This document shows, in pieces, positions 23,750 to 34,340 of a stretch of DNA of 64,000 nt. Origin of the DNA: Papio anubis (lineage: Eukaryota; Chordata; Mammalia; Primates; Cercopithecidae); contig NC_044981.1 in assembly GCF_008728515.1 (NCBI RefSeq), forward strand, positions 99,026,043 through 99,090,042. Direction: 5' to 3'. A program made the translations under genes and the position numbers. Numbering within the stretch: the stretch's first letter is position 1; each line of letters starts with the position of its first letter. The notes under the pieces were generated by a model that saw only the letters and a list, made by a program, of their open reading frames with translations, searched no databases and was not told the origin of the DNA.

Positions 23750-23960
23750 AATTTATTTAGTCATTCATTCTATATCTAGTAAATGTACATTTATTGATTC
23801 ATATATTGTTTATATGTTGAACTTGGCCTTAAGGAATTCAATATATTGTTCATATATTGAACTTGGCATTGGGGAAACAAAATAGAAAATGGTCTCTATT
23901 TTCAAGGAGCTGACATCCTGATGTGTGATAGAAACACATGAATAAAAGTTATTGCTACAG
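23750..23960 (-). mobile_element. L2 fragment with internal duplication
   Basis: Begins ATTTAGTCATTCATTCTATA (complement of the L2 terminus) and continues with TTCAAGGAGCTGACATCCTG. It faces the plus-strand L2 at 23570, so the two copies are tail-to-tail. Confidence 0.7.
23801..23867. repeat. 27-bp direct repeat, period 40
   Basis: ATATATTGTTTATATGTTGA plus ACTTGGC at 23801-23827 recurs with two mismatches at 23841-23867, inside the L2. Confidence 0.9.
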
Positions 23961-24004
23961 AGGAAATTGGTTAACATTGGAAGTACAGAGGAAATTGGTT
24001 AACA
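23956..24004. repeat. 21-bp perfect direct repeat, period 28
   Basis: TACAGAGGAAATTGGTTAAC plus A occurs exactly at 23956-23976 and 23984-24004. Confidence 0.92.
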
Positions 24005-25714
24005 CTTCCTAGGAAAGCAATGCATATTTTGTTTTGACAAAACATGACATTTTAATTAGATCTTGTATAAATAACATTTCATGGGTAAAGAATTAGAAAA
24101 ACTAGTATCTGAAAATGCCTACAGTGGGAATTTCCATGGTCTTAATCTGATTTTTTGAAATATTTTATAACATTCATTATCAATAAAAGATGTTAAAAGT
24201 TACAATATAGACTATGACACCATCTAGATCTTCTCAATAAACAGAAAACTTAATTGCTTGCAGGAATAGTTCTTACAGTGCAAAATTTTCTAATAATAAA
24301 AAAATGAGACTTTTTCTTTAAGCCTGTATTTATATAAAGACAAGAACTTTTTGAAGTGAATGCCTAAATAAAAAATAGGGTATGAGGAGAAATTTCCTAA
24401 CTTTGATGCAAGAATTCCTGGAATTTATATTCAGGTAAATAGCATAATTTGAGCACTTCAGTACTATCCTTGCAAAGTAATGTTGCAGGCTGACCTATTT
24501 AATGAACAATTTGAATTTAGAGGAAAATTGGTTAGCATCATTCTTTCAAGAAGAATGGATAGGCTTCCAAAATAGGAGGACAGAAATAACAGAATAGGAA
24601 GAAAAAAAGTAGGTAGTGCAAATCAGGGACACTCAGAATAACTTTAGACTTGTCCTTGTGAATCTAGAACATTTCAAGTTCATCTTATGTCTGTAATTTA
24701 GCTGTCTGTATTTTCACTGTCTCTATTAATTTAATACTCTTCTAGAAAGTCCGTGTGTTTCGTTTTAAATCTATTGACCTGGTTGTCAAAGATCCCCATA
24801 AAAAGATTTGAGTTGTAAGACAAGCACACCTGTGCAATCCATGTGCTTGCTTTCCACTTCATGTCATTTATCTTTAACGTTGTTATAAACCTAAACAAAG
24901 CATTGTGTGGGAATGGGAAAGGGCACTGGGCACTGAAGGAAGCAAAATTCCTCAAGGCAAATAATTTAGCCACTTCCCGATATGCAGTCAAGTATAGAAC
25001 TGCTCTTAGAAATAGTTTATATTTAGATATTTTGTATACACTGACCAAAGAGGATAAGACAAACATATTCATATAGCAATGAACCCTAATAATCCATCAG
25101 TGTAATTCATCCATGAGGGCTGGAGAAATTCCACAGCAACCAGGTGAGCACCAAGAATTCTTTAGAATAAAGGGAATATAGGAAGAAAATAGTGTCAAAT
25201 CGATGATCATGAAAATAGGTTACTTGTTCTGTTTATGGTAATTTCTGTTATTCTCATTCAGATAAACTATATTCTGAGGGGTTTATGGAGAAAAGCGTCG
25301 ATGCCTAATGGAAACTGACAAAGGTACTTAGGTAGCACTCCTGTGGTGATAGAAATAGGCAACAAATAAAACAAAGTTATGTTTTCTTTCTCAATTCCAA
25401 ACTTATACCTGAATCTTTAAAAGCTTCACTCATACACAGTTTCTTTAGTGGCAAGCACAGAAAGTGGATAAAGTTGCTGTGTAGCAGTGAACTTCCCTTT
25501 TCAGGAATGACTTTACTTGAAGTTCTTTCATAACTGATAATAATTTTAAAATACTGATATTTATTTCTTGGTCACTTAGGCATAGGAGGAATTTCACCAG
25601 TAACTATGATTCCTGGAGAGTTGACCATAAGCAGAGAGGGTAAGGATTCTGTGCCTTCTCGGTGACAAGCAATGCCAAAGAGGCCCCAAGTTTAAAACTC
25701 CAGACAGGAAACTT
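24005..25714. other. Unassigned sequence
   Basis: No repeat or gene recognised. Overlapping frames at 24731-25072 (minus, 113 codons) and 24843-25076 (plus) have no known domain and are likely chance. Confidence 0.4.
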
Positions 25715-26060
25715 ACTTATTCTTTCAATAAATGCTTATATACTAAACACTTTTTTTTGAAGTGGATATAAGTAATGTTGTTTGTAGATTCAGATTAGTA
25801 GATGAAGATAACTAAACAGTGTTTTAAATGTAGTATAATTAATAAGAGATGCTAAACTACAGTGGGACTTGTACAGAGCTCAACTGGTAAATGGTGACGG
25901 AGAAGGAATCAAGAACATTTCTCTATGGAGCTGACGCCTGAGCAAAATTTTTAAGAGTGCATAGTAGGTAATGAGGAAAAACGGAACAGGATAGTACATT
26001 TTAGTCAGAAGAAATAGCACAAACAGAGGCTTAGAGACATAAAGCTTAAGATTATTCAAA
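25715..26060 (-). mobile_element. L2 fragment
   Basis: Starts at the L2 terminus complement (TTATTCTTTCAATAAATGCT) and includes ACTACAGTGGGACTTGTACA and GGAGCTGACGCCTGAGC, matching L2. Confidence 0.68.
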
Positions 26061-26174
26061 GTCATAAATGTTTGAAAAATGTAAGATAAACCACAACTAG
26101 TAATGGTGAAGATGCCCAGTCTAAGAGATAGAAGAGTTGGGGAAAATGTAATAAAAATTAAATAAATAGATTGA

Positions 26175-26537
26175 CTGTTTTTTCACACAAACATACATTT
26201 ATATATACACATCTGTTACAGAAGTATTGCTCTCAAGGTACCAAACACAAATAATATTTTTAGTAGATTCCATGTATACAAAGTTGTGCTCTCTATATCT
26301 GATATGGAATGTTTCTTTGTAAATTTCTATAATACTTACGTTCTTTCTTTGCTTCTCAAATTTCTATTATATGTAGGTCAGGTTCCCTGAATTTCTCCTT
26401 GTCTATCACCAGTTTTGTTTTTGATGCTACTATTCTAAGTTCAGAAGAAGTTCTTCAGTTTATCTCTTATTTCTTTGGCATAATCTTCAATCCATTAATT
26501 CCATTGCATTTAAAATTTACTAATTATGTGCTTCAAC
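26175..26537 (+). repeat. Long inverted repeat, left arm
   Basis: Reverse-complementary along its whole length to 27658-28018, at about 92% identity by eye. Shared landmarks are ACATACATTTATATATACAC, TTGCTCTCAAGGTACCAAA, TATCACCAGTTTTGTTTTTG and ATTCCATTGCATTTAAA. It matches no Alu, L1, L2 or MIR consensus I recognise. The frame at 26399-26683 encodes SITSFVFDATILSSE, which reappears from the other arm. Confidence 0.95.
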
Positions 26538-26845
26538 ATGTAAAGATTGTATGTGTGTGCATGTGTATACATGTTTTCAAGAAAAAGCTTTCATTCACCA
26601 ATATGGACAATACAATAGGTAATGAATGTTCAGAAGCAGGAAGGCCATTTAGGTGCCTGCCTTCTAGTGAAGATACAAGTTAACTAGGAAGAACTTCCAA
26701 AAACAGAGCAACGTATGTTTCTATCATATTTCTTTTTAAATTCCTTAATAAAAATCTAAAACATTATACTACCAGATAAAAATGTGCTCCCCTAGTGGAA
26801 ACAGCATGATGATAACTGATTATATAACAAAACTTGAAGAAATTA

Positions 26846-26892
26846 CTCTCTCTCTCTCTGTCTACTTATATATATATATATATTTTTTTTTT
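26846..26892. repeat. (TC)n, (TA)n and T-run
   Basis: A CT run, then CTACTTATATATATATATA, then a run of T. Confidence 0.88.
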
Positions 26893-26949
26893 CTTAACAT
26901 AACATATATATGTGATATATATAACACATACATATATATGTGTGTTAAG
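26893..26949. repeat. Imperfect 57-bp palindrome
   Basis: Left arm CTTAACATAACATATATATG pairs with right arm CATATATATGTGTGTTAAG through one bulge, leaving an AT-rich loop. Confidence 0.8.
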
Positions 26950-27657
26950 GAAAGCCATTGTAGATTAAAGGCTCCCCACACACCCTTCCAGGAGGAGAAA
27001 GATGTTAAGAGGGTATGACTAGACCATCACTGGAACAGGCTCAGGAATCGCTGGGATCAGAATACTTATATTTGTTGATTACAAGATAGGAACACAATGA
27101 ACACAATGGTGAATCCTTCAGGTATGCCCCAGAAATAGTCACCTCTAGAAAAGACTGGGGTTTGCATCAATATCTGTGGCACCTAGACTCTAGTTGGGTT
27201 TGCCCATCTGAATGTTTCTTACTACTTATCTTAGTCTGACAGGTCATCTCTTCCTAGGTGCTGCTGCTGTTGTTATTGCTGTTTAGCCCTTTTTGTCCCG
27301 GATCTGAACTTGGAAGACCATTCCTAAAAGTAGTAATTTGGTATCCAGAAAAATCTTAGTCAGTGGGACTGCCTTTAGTTTCTATTTGACTGGATTTCCA
27401 TTCATAAATAAAGTTTACAAAGTAAAGACATAGAACCTGTAAAAGCATCCAGTGAATCAAAAGAAGATGGCAGATTTTCTGAACACTAGTTGAAACTTCA
27501 TTTAGCATATGCACAATCCTATTAAAAGAAAAAGTAAACAAGTAAATAAGCAAAAATGTATTATCATCCTTCCTGTGTCAAGAGAGTACTCCATTTGTAC
27601 AGCCATAGAAAATTGCAATGAAGATAGGTAATTAAATGTAAGGAAGGATCAAAGAGA

Positions 27658-28018
27658 GTTGAAGGATATAATTAGTAATTTTTAAATGCAATGGAATTAA
27701 CAGATTAAAGATTGTGCCAAAGAAGTAAAAATAAGCTGAAGAACATCTTCTGAACTGAGAATAGTAGCATCAAAAACAAAACTGGTGATAGACAAGGAGA
27801 AATTTAGAGAATCTGAACTACATATAATAGAAATTTGAGAAACAAAGAAAGAACATAAGTATTGCAGAAATATACAAAGAAACATTCTATATCAGATACA
27901 GAGAACATAACTTTGTATAGATGGAATCTACTAAAAATACTATTTGTATTTGGTACCTTGAGAGCAATACTTCTGTAACAGATGTGTATATATAAATGTA
28001 TGTGTGTGTGAAAAAATA
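27658..28018 (-). repeat. Long inverted repeat, right arm
   Basis: Reverse complement of 26175-26537. The minus-strand frame 27697-27885 again encodes SITSFVFDATILSSE. Arms of about 360 bp with about 1.1 kb between them could fold into a long hairpin in RNA. Confidence 0.95.
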
Positions 28019-28439
28019 GCTTAATACCAAGAATTATTAAAACACTTAAGCACAATAAAAATGTCCAAAAATGCCCATTTTTAACAAGTAATCATAAAAG
28101 ATCATGAAATCTAATCTCTATTGCTGAAGAGGTGAATGTACTTTTTAGTAAATTTTTGACTGTTAGATACTATATCTATATGATGAAAAAATTAACATGA
28201 GATGCCAATATTACCCTTATGGTAAGATATTATATATTAAAGAACTTTTATTTAAAGTAGCCCATTCAAACCACTATTATTCTGTATTTTTATGATAATC
28301 CTAAAAACTAAAATAAAGACAAATAACTAAAACTCAATAAACTAATTTACATATAAATATGAATAAAAAGGGAAAACCTACCTCTTTAGGCTTTGCAAAT
28401 ATAAGGGTTTCCTTAAAAATTCTACAGATCCAAAAATAA
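28019..28439. other. Unassigned AT-rich sequence, possibly L1
   Basis: A-rich and adjacent to a plus-strand L1 fragment. Not assignable with confidence. Confidence 0.4.
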
Positions 28440-28870
28440 GTAGGTAATTAATCAATAGGATCAATGTGTTGGCTGAGTACAATACAAATACAAAAAGAAT
28501 CAGTACATTTCATATACAATAACAATAGATGTTTAAGAAATATAATTTTTAAAAAGATTTTATTTACAATTATACCACAACATTTACAGATCTAAGAAAA
28601 AACCTTGAAAATAATTTTTCTGCACTTATGTAACAAAATTGTATGCTCTATACAGGGATATAAAATAGAAGTTGTTTAAATGGAGGAACTTAACATCTTC
28701 ATAAATAGGGAGACTTAATAATAAATAATATCAACTTCATCTAAATTAAATTCTGTAATTTACACAGTTCAAAAAACCCAGAATTTAATTTTTTTTAACA
28801 ATTTGGAAATATATTAAACTTTATCTGGAATAACAAATCTATTAAGGGAGAAAAATTGATTTTGTATAAT
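28440..28870 (+). mobile_element. Ancient L1M ORF2 fragment (reverse-transcriptase region)
   Basis: Ordered L1 ORF2-like segments: GGCTGAGTACAATACAAATA, TTTCATATACAATAACAATA, TTTTATTTACAATTATACCA, TATGCTCTATACAGGGATAT, ACTTTATCTGGAATAACAAA. Many stops, dead. Confidence 0.55.
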
Positions 28871-29895
28871 AATATGCTGAGAATTTCTCTACAAGATATT
28901 TATTTTTCAAATGTAACCATATTGCAATTTAATGATGTGTTATTATGGTCTTGCATGGTATGGTTTCTCCCACTCTCTCCCAACTGTGTCTTGCCATTTA
29001 CCTACTTACTCCTCACTTACCCACTGGGCTGTCAGTTCCTCACACACCACCAGCTCTTTTCTACATGCAAATTCTTCTGCTTGGCACAATTTTAACCACA
29101 CTTTTCATGGCTTGCAGCATACTGTGCATTAGATTGTTACTTTAATGTACCCTTTCAAGGAGGCTCAGACATCTCTACCTGGTTTCAGGCTCATGGTTCA
29201 TTTCTTTTTACATGTCTTTACGTTGCTTGAATACTGCAAGACTCCTCTAAGTCACAGGAATAACGTCATAGTCACAGTAATTGAAAAACCATGGGAAAAT
29301 ATTTGTTGGCTTCAGTAGTGCACAGGCCATCCAAGGGTTTAATACCTCTTCCTCAGGCTACCTGGTAGCTCTATGCACCTTCATGATATGCATAGAGCTG
29401 CTATGCACCTTCATGATATAGGGAACTGACTCCAGAACTCGCTGTCCCAGAGAAATCTTTTAAAAGAAAGTGCACAGACAGTCTCTATTCCTAAAGCAGT
29501 GGTCCTATTTACTCCCCATTGATTTATGCCACTTGGGATAGAGATTTTAACAACTTATGGGGCAAGACTCTTCAAAGAGCCCTAGCCATTCAACTTCAAT
29601 ACTTTCCTATGTCTATTTTCTGCCTCCTGTTAGTACGATCTACATCTAGTCTGAGAAGTTATATGGACACAACAATCTTCCTAAAGCCTCCTGTTTCCAA
29701 CTTAGAAAATATTTTAATGTTCAAAACAAAAAGTTGATGTCTTTGCTTTATGATCTCACCTTTATAACTTTTCTTGGGAAAACCATAGTCTGGCCAAGTA
29801 GGAAGTCAAGTACAACAAATTCAACAAAACACAGAAAAACAAAACACAGGAATTGAGGAAACACAATTGTTGATAGTTCACTTTTTCTGCCTGAC
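28871..29895. other. Unassigned sequence
   Basis: No gene or repeat recognised. 28960-29120 is C-rich with frames open in all three plus-strand phases, which reflects low TA content and not coding. It includes the duplication at 29371-29420. Confidence 0.4.
29369..29420. repeat. Short direct and inverted repeat
   Basis: CTATGCACCTTCATGATAT at 29371-29389 repeats at 29401-29419 (period 30). AGCTCTATGCA and TGCATAGAGCT (29369-29399 region) form a perfect 11-bp inverted pair. Confidence 0.9.
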
Positions 29896-30056
29896 CACAC
29901 CTCTTTCCATATTTGTCTAGTGTATCATTTTATACTTTAAGTTCCTTTAGGGATGTGAATTTATCCTTTCATCTTCACCTCTTTAAGCCCAAGATAATTT
30001 GTAGCACACAGTAGGTGAGGTGAGCAATAACATATGAAAAGGAGGTTATTTAACAA
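29896..30056 (+). mobile_element. L2 fragment (3' end)
   Basis: TTTAAGTTCCTTTAGGGATG, TTTGTAGCACACAGTAGGTG and GTGAGCAATAACATATG match the sense L2 3' end. Confidence 0.58.
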
Positions 30057-30060
30057 ATAG

Positions 30061-30734
30061 TCTTCTTTGTCTCTTTTGATATTTGTTGGTTTAAAGTCTA
30101 TTTTATCAGAGACTAGGATTGCAACCCCTACCTTTTTTTGTTTTCCATTTGTTTGGTAGATCTTCCTCCATGCCTTTATTTTGAGCCTATGTGTGTCTCT
30201 GCACACGAGATGGGTCTCTGGGTATATACCCAAAGGATTATAAATCATGCTGCTATAAAGACACATGAACACATATGTCCATTGCGGCACTATTCACAAT
30301 AGCAAAGACTTGGAACCAACCCAAATGGCCATCAATTATAGACTGGATTAAGAAAATGTGGGATATATACACCATGGAATACTATGCAGCCATAAAAAGG
30401 ATGAGTTCATGTCCTTTGTAGGGACATGGATGAAGCTGGAAACCATCATTCTCAGCAAACTATCATAAAGACAAAAAAACAAACACTGAATATTCTCACT
30501 ATAGGTGGGAATTGAACAATGACATCACTTGGACACAGGAAGGGGAACATCACACACCGGGGCCTACCGTGGGGTTGGGGGAGGAGGGAAAGATAGCATT
30601 AGGAGATATACCTAATGTAAATGACAAGTTAATGGGTGCAGCACACCAACATGGCACATGTGTACATATGTAATAAAACTGCATGTTGTGCACATGTACC
30701 CTAGAACTTAAAGTATAATAAAAATTAAAAAAAG
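30061..30734 (+). mobile_element. L1PA insertion with 5' inversion (twin-primed)
   Basis: 30061-30218 is antisense L1 ORF2. Its minus-strand translation includes VGVAILVSDKIDFKPT, an ORF2p-type stretch. At about 30218 the sequence switches to sense L1 ORF2 end (TGGGTATATACCCAAAGGAT; GGAATACTATGCAGCCATAA) and runs through the L1PA 3'UTR (CACACCGGGGCCTACCGTGG; CAACATGGCACATGTGTACA) to an A-rich tail. This 5'-inverted/3'-sense layout with internal sequence missing is the product of twin priming. The insertion cannot encode either L1 protein. No clear target-site duplication found by eye. Confidence 0.93.
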
Positions 30735-30914
30735 AAGAACTAAATGAACTAAAAAAAGTCTTAAAGAAAATAATATCTTTGAAAAATAAATAAATAAATC
30801 ATATCTCATATTATTAAAATAGTTTCTCTCTCTGAATAAATGATAGATTTGACAGACAAAGAGGTAGCTAGATAAATATGTACCCTGTGTGTGTATGTAT
30901 GTGCACACGATGAA
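30735..30914. other. A-rich spacer
   Basis: Short AAAT-rich sequence and a TG/TA patch near 30885-30905. Confidence 0.5.
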
Positions 30915-31170
30915 ACTTTAAATATCCTACCTAACAAACTTAGGATATTTTAAATATTTGTATAATACTGGAGTGGAAAAGTCTACAAAATATGAAAATT
31001 AAATTTACTAAAAATAATAGATATGATTATATAAACTATGTTTCTGCGAATTAAAACACCATGCACAAAATTTAAAATAAGTAAATATATAAAATATAAC
31101 AGAGACAATGAATAAAGAATTACTATTCTTAGTAAATAAAAAAGTACCCTTACAAATCACAAGTAATTTA
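30915..31170 (+). mobile_element. L1M fragment, ORF2 3' part
   Basis: AATTAAAACACCATGCACAA, TATAACAGAGACAATGAATA and AGTACCCTTACAAATCACAA follow L1M ORF2 order. Confidence 0.6.
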
Positions 31171-31579
31171 TTTCCACTTTGAGCTTAAGTATTAACCCTA
31201 TTAACTCACTCATTTCCCTTCACAAATTCCACTGGAAAAGAAAAATAAAATTTGAAAACAAAGTCATGATCAAAAAAGGAAACAGTTCAGATAGACAAAT
31301 GTAAACATTGGTGATTCTCTGCAAAGTACAGAGTAAATAGTACCCGATTAAAGGCGAAATTCAGCAGAGCTCAGAAACTCCTGCCTTGGTGGCAATAGAG
31401 GAAATGTTAAGATAATTTAATAGATACGTGTTACCGACAGAACGGTAGAAGAAACCCTGTGCTCTGAGAAAGCAGGGTTCTGGTGACAAATCTGCCATAT
31501 TTGTTGTACAAAGTCTCCAGTTTTTCTAGGTGAAAAGGGCCTACTAATTGCTAGACAAAGATTTTTTTAAAGAAGAAAT
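31171..31579. other. Unassigned sequence
   Basis: Nothing recognised. Confidence 0.4.
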
Positions 31580-32100
31580 AATCACAGACGCATCCTCATA
31601 AAACTTCTGAACTGAAAAGATAAAACCTTTGAAAGCTTTCTGAAAGAAAAAGCAGCTATGTTACAACACAGAAAATCTAAGATTAACAATACATTTGTCA
31701 GTAAGAAATATTTGAAACCATGGAATAATTTCTTAGAGTTCTGGAAAAAGATGATTTTAAACAAAAACTATCCTCAGTCAAATTATCACTTAGTTGATTA
31801 TGCAAGTGTGCACTCAGGTATAAACTTAATTAAAACAATTTATCTTTGAGAACCATTACTTTGGCTTTTTAAAAAGATTAATAAGATAAACTTCCAAAAA
31901 ACAAACAAAAGAGCAGTAAAACTATGGAAAAATATGAGGCAGGTAAAGATAACTTAAAAATAATAATTATAGACAAATTATACCAATAAATTTTGAAAAC
32001 TTTGACAAAGTACATCACTACCTAAGAACATAAAAATAAATTTAATCCAAGTGGAGAGAAAAAAAATTTAATGGACTTATATCTATAAACGGAATTAAAA
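31580..32100 (+). mobile_element. Ancient L1 fragments
   Basis: ATTTCTTAGAGTTCTGGAAA with CTATCCTCAGTCAAATTATC (31720-31790) resembles an old L1 5'-region consensus. ACAAATTATACCAATAAATT and GAAAACTTTGACAAAGTACA (31973-32010) resemble ORF2. Heavily decayed. Confidence 0.45.
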
Positions 32101-32154
32101 TTATCATTAGAGATCTATTCAGCCAAAAATACCAGATTTTACATCAGGCTTATA

Positions 32155-32545
32155 CCAGAATTTATAGAACTGAAAGTGGTTACCAAGGGCTGGAAGAGGC
32201 AAAATGGATAATTGTTCAATTTTATGAAATTTCAGTTATACAAGACGGGTAAGTCCTAGGGATCAACTGTATAGCACAGCACCTATAGTTAACAACATTG
32301 TGTTATGTACTAACAAATTTGTTAAAATGTGAGATCGCGTGTTAAGTGTTTTCAATCCAAAAAAAAAAAGAGAAAAAAGGTATGCAAGGAAACTTTTGAA
32401 AGTGGTAGATATGTCTATTACTTTGATTATGGTGGTTGTTTCGTGTGTGTATGCATATGTCAAAAATCATCAAATTTTATATATTAAATGTGTATAGTTT
32501 TTAAAAAATCAGTTATACCTCAATAAATTTGTGTTTTTAAAAGGT
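32155..32545 (+). mobile_element. L1M 3'UTR
   Basis: GTGGTTACCAAGGGCTGG, ATAGCACAGCACCTATAGTT, AACAACATTGTGTTATGTAC and the end TCAGTTATACCTCAATAAAT match the L1M 3' terminus. Confidence 0.75.
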
Positions 32546-32722
32546 AGTTATGTGTTTATTCTATTTGTCTTTCTTTAATTCAAGGCAATTTGTATCCTGT
32601 TTCAAGGATTTGATATAAAAAATGTGACATAAAGATTTAGTAAAGACAAAGTTTTAAAAATAGGTCCATTTACATTCCCTTCCCTCCCCTCCCGTCCCCC
32701 AGGTGAATCTAGAATTGAGAAT
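32546..32722. other. Unassigned spacer
   Basis: Includes a C-rich polypyrimidine run at 32674-32700. Confidence 0.5.
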
Positions 32723-32735
32723 TATAAATTTGTTC

Positions 32736-33052
32736 CTTTTTTTTGTTTTGCTTTGTTTTGTTTTTGTTTTTGAGACAGAGTCTTGCTCTGTTGCCCAGGC
32801 TGGAGTGCAGTGGCACGATCTCTGCTCACTGCAAGCTCTGCCTCCCGGGGTTCGCTCCATTCTCCTGCCTCAGCCTCCCTAGTAGCTGGGACTACAGGCG
32901 CCCGCCACCACACCCGGCTAATTTTTTGTATTTTTAGTAGAGACAGGGTTTCACCATGTTAGCCAGGATGGTCTCCATCTCCTGACTTTGTGATCCGCCC
33001 GCCTCAGCCTCCCAAAGTGCTGACATTACAGGCAGAAGCCACCGTGCCGAGC
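32736..33052 (-). mobile_element. AluY-type SINE
   Basis: Complete minus-strand Alu with a long GTTTT-type tail and Y-type ATGTTAGCCAGGATGGTCTC. Target-site duplication TATAAATTTGTTC at 32723-32735 and 33053-33065. Confidence 0.95.
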
Positions 33053-33123
33053 TATAAATTTGTTCTTTAAATATTATTTTCCCAGAAGTACATTTCTTAT
33101 ATTATAAAAGACAAAAGAAAACA

Positions 33124-33416
33124 TTTATTTATTTATTTATTTGAGACGGATTCTCTATTGCCATGCTGTAGTGTAGTGGTACCATCTTGGCTCACTGCAA
33201 CCTCCACCTCCCAGGTTCAAGTGATTCTCCTGCCTCAGCCTCCCAATAGCTGAGACAACAGGCGCGTGCCACCACGCCCAGGTAATTTTTGTATTTTTAG
33301 TAGAGACAGGGTTTCACCATGTTGGCCAGGATGGTCTTGATATCTTGACCTCGTGATCCACCCACCTTGGCCTCCCAAAGTGCTGGGATTACAGGTGTGA
33401 GCCACTGCGCCCAGGC
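33124..33416 (-). mobile_element. AluS-type SINE
   Basis: Complete minus-strand Alu whose tail is a (TTTA)n run. Target-site duplication AAGAAAACA at 33115-33123 and 33417-33425. Same orientation as the Alu about 70 bp to its left. Confidence 0.95.
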
Positions 33417-33425
33417 AAGAAAACA

Positions 33426-34235
33426 AAATTTTAAAGTGCCAGTTGTAAGTACTTATGTGATAACCAACAATAGAATAAAATGTTACAAAAATAATTGCAA
33501 CTCTAAAGAAAAATGCACACATTTTGAGTAAACATTAGAGTATACAGTATATCAGGTTATTACCAATTTATTAAAGAGTAAAATATCCATATCTAAGTGA
33601 TATGGACTACTTATAAAATAGGATTATTGTTAAAATCACGTTTTTCTACAAATAATTATACTCTATGGCTACAGAAAAGTTTTAAGATGTATAGCCATTT
33701 ATTCATTTAACAAGTATCATTTTTTCTATCATTAAATGTTAATGATAATCAAAAACTAATACCATCTATTTTGGTGTAAGTGGCAGTCTATTTGTAGAGT
33801 GATTATTAGTATGTATTGATGTAAATAAATGTAAAATTGCAAATAACATGAGTTTGGAAATAAAAATTATACATATGCAAAATAACTAAAAGAAGGATCA
33901 AACTGAACCTGGGGAGAAATGATACTGTGGCAATTAAATCCGAACTGTTATCTGAAGGGAAAACCAAGAGCTTTTACGACACGCACAGTCCTCAGCACAC
34001 AGCGCTGATTAAAGATGAATACATTTAGTTGCTTCAACAAACGAATCGGTCAGAGAAATATATTAACCCCACACCATTTATGTACTGACACAAAGAGGAA
34101 AAGCTAATATTTGTATGGTATACGAATGAAGGGACAAGAATGGGTGCATCTGAAGCAACTAACCCATGGGCCCTTCCAGGTGCTGGGCAGTCACCTTGAG
34201 GACTAGGGATCTAGTTCACACCAAGTGAAAAGATC
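33426..34235. other. Unassigned sequence
   Basis: Nothing recognised. Confidence 0.4.
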
Positions 34236-34340
34236 TGGACTAGAATGCAAACTCCTCAAGAAAAGTAGCCTTTCCAGTTTTGTTTTCCTGCTTACAGCTA
34301 TATCTTCACAGTGTTTCCTTTCCTAGCATAAATAATTCCC
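34236..34340 (+). mobile_element. L2 fragment (3' region), tentative
   Basis: GACTAGAATGCAAACTCCTC, TTTGTTTTCCTGCTTACAGC and TATATCTTCACAG follow the sense L2 3' end. Confidence 0.5.

Larger units (their letters stand above)
26538..27657. other. Spacer of the long inverted repeat
   Basis: About 1.1 kb with no recognised gene. It contains a TC run then a TA run (26846-26882), an imperfect 57-bp palindrome, and a small (CTG/TTG)n-like patch near 27258-27285. Confidence 0.6.

Noticed and set aside
24731..25072. 113-codon minus-strand frame in non-repeat DNA
   Set aside because: Overlaps a plus-strand frame of similar extent, with no domain, splice or conservation evidence. Length is within chance for 64 kb.
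29961..30290. 109-codon minus-strand frame
   Set aside because: It is the inverted ORF2 piece of the twin-primed L1PA plus flanking sequence, not a host gene.
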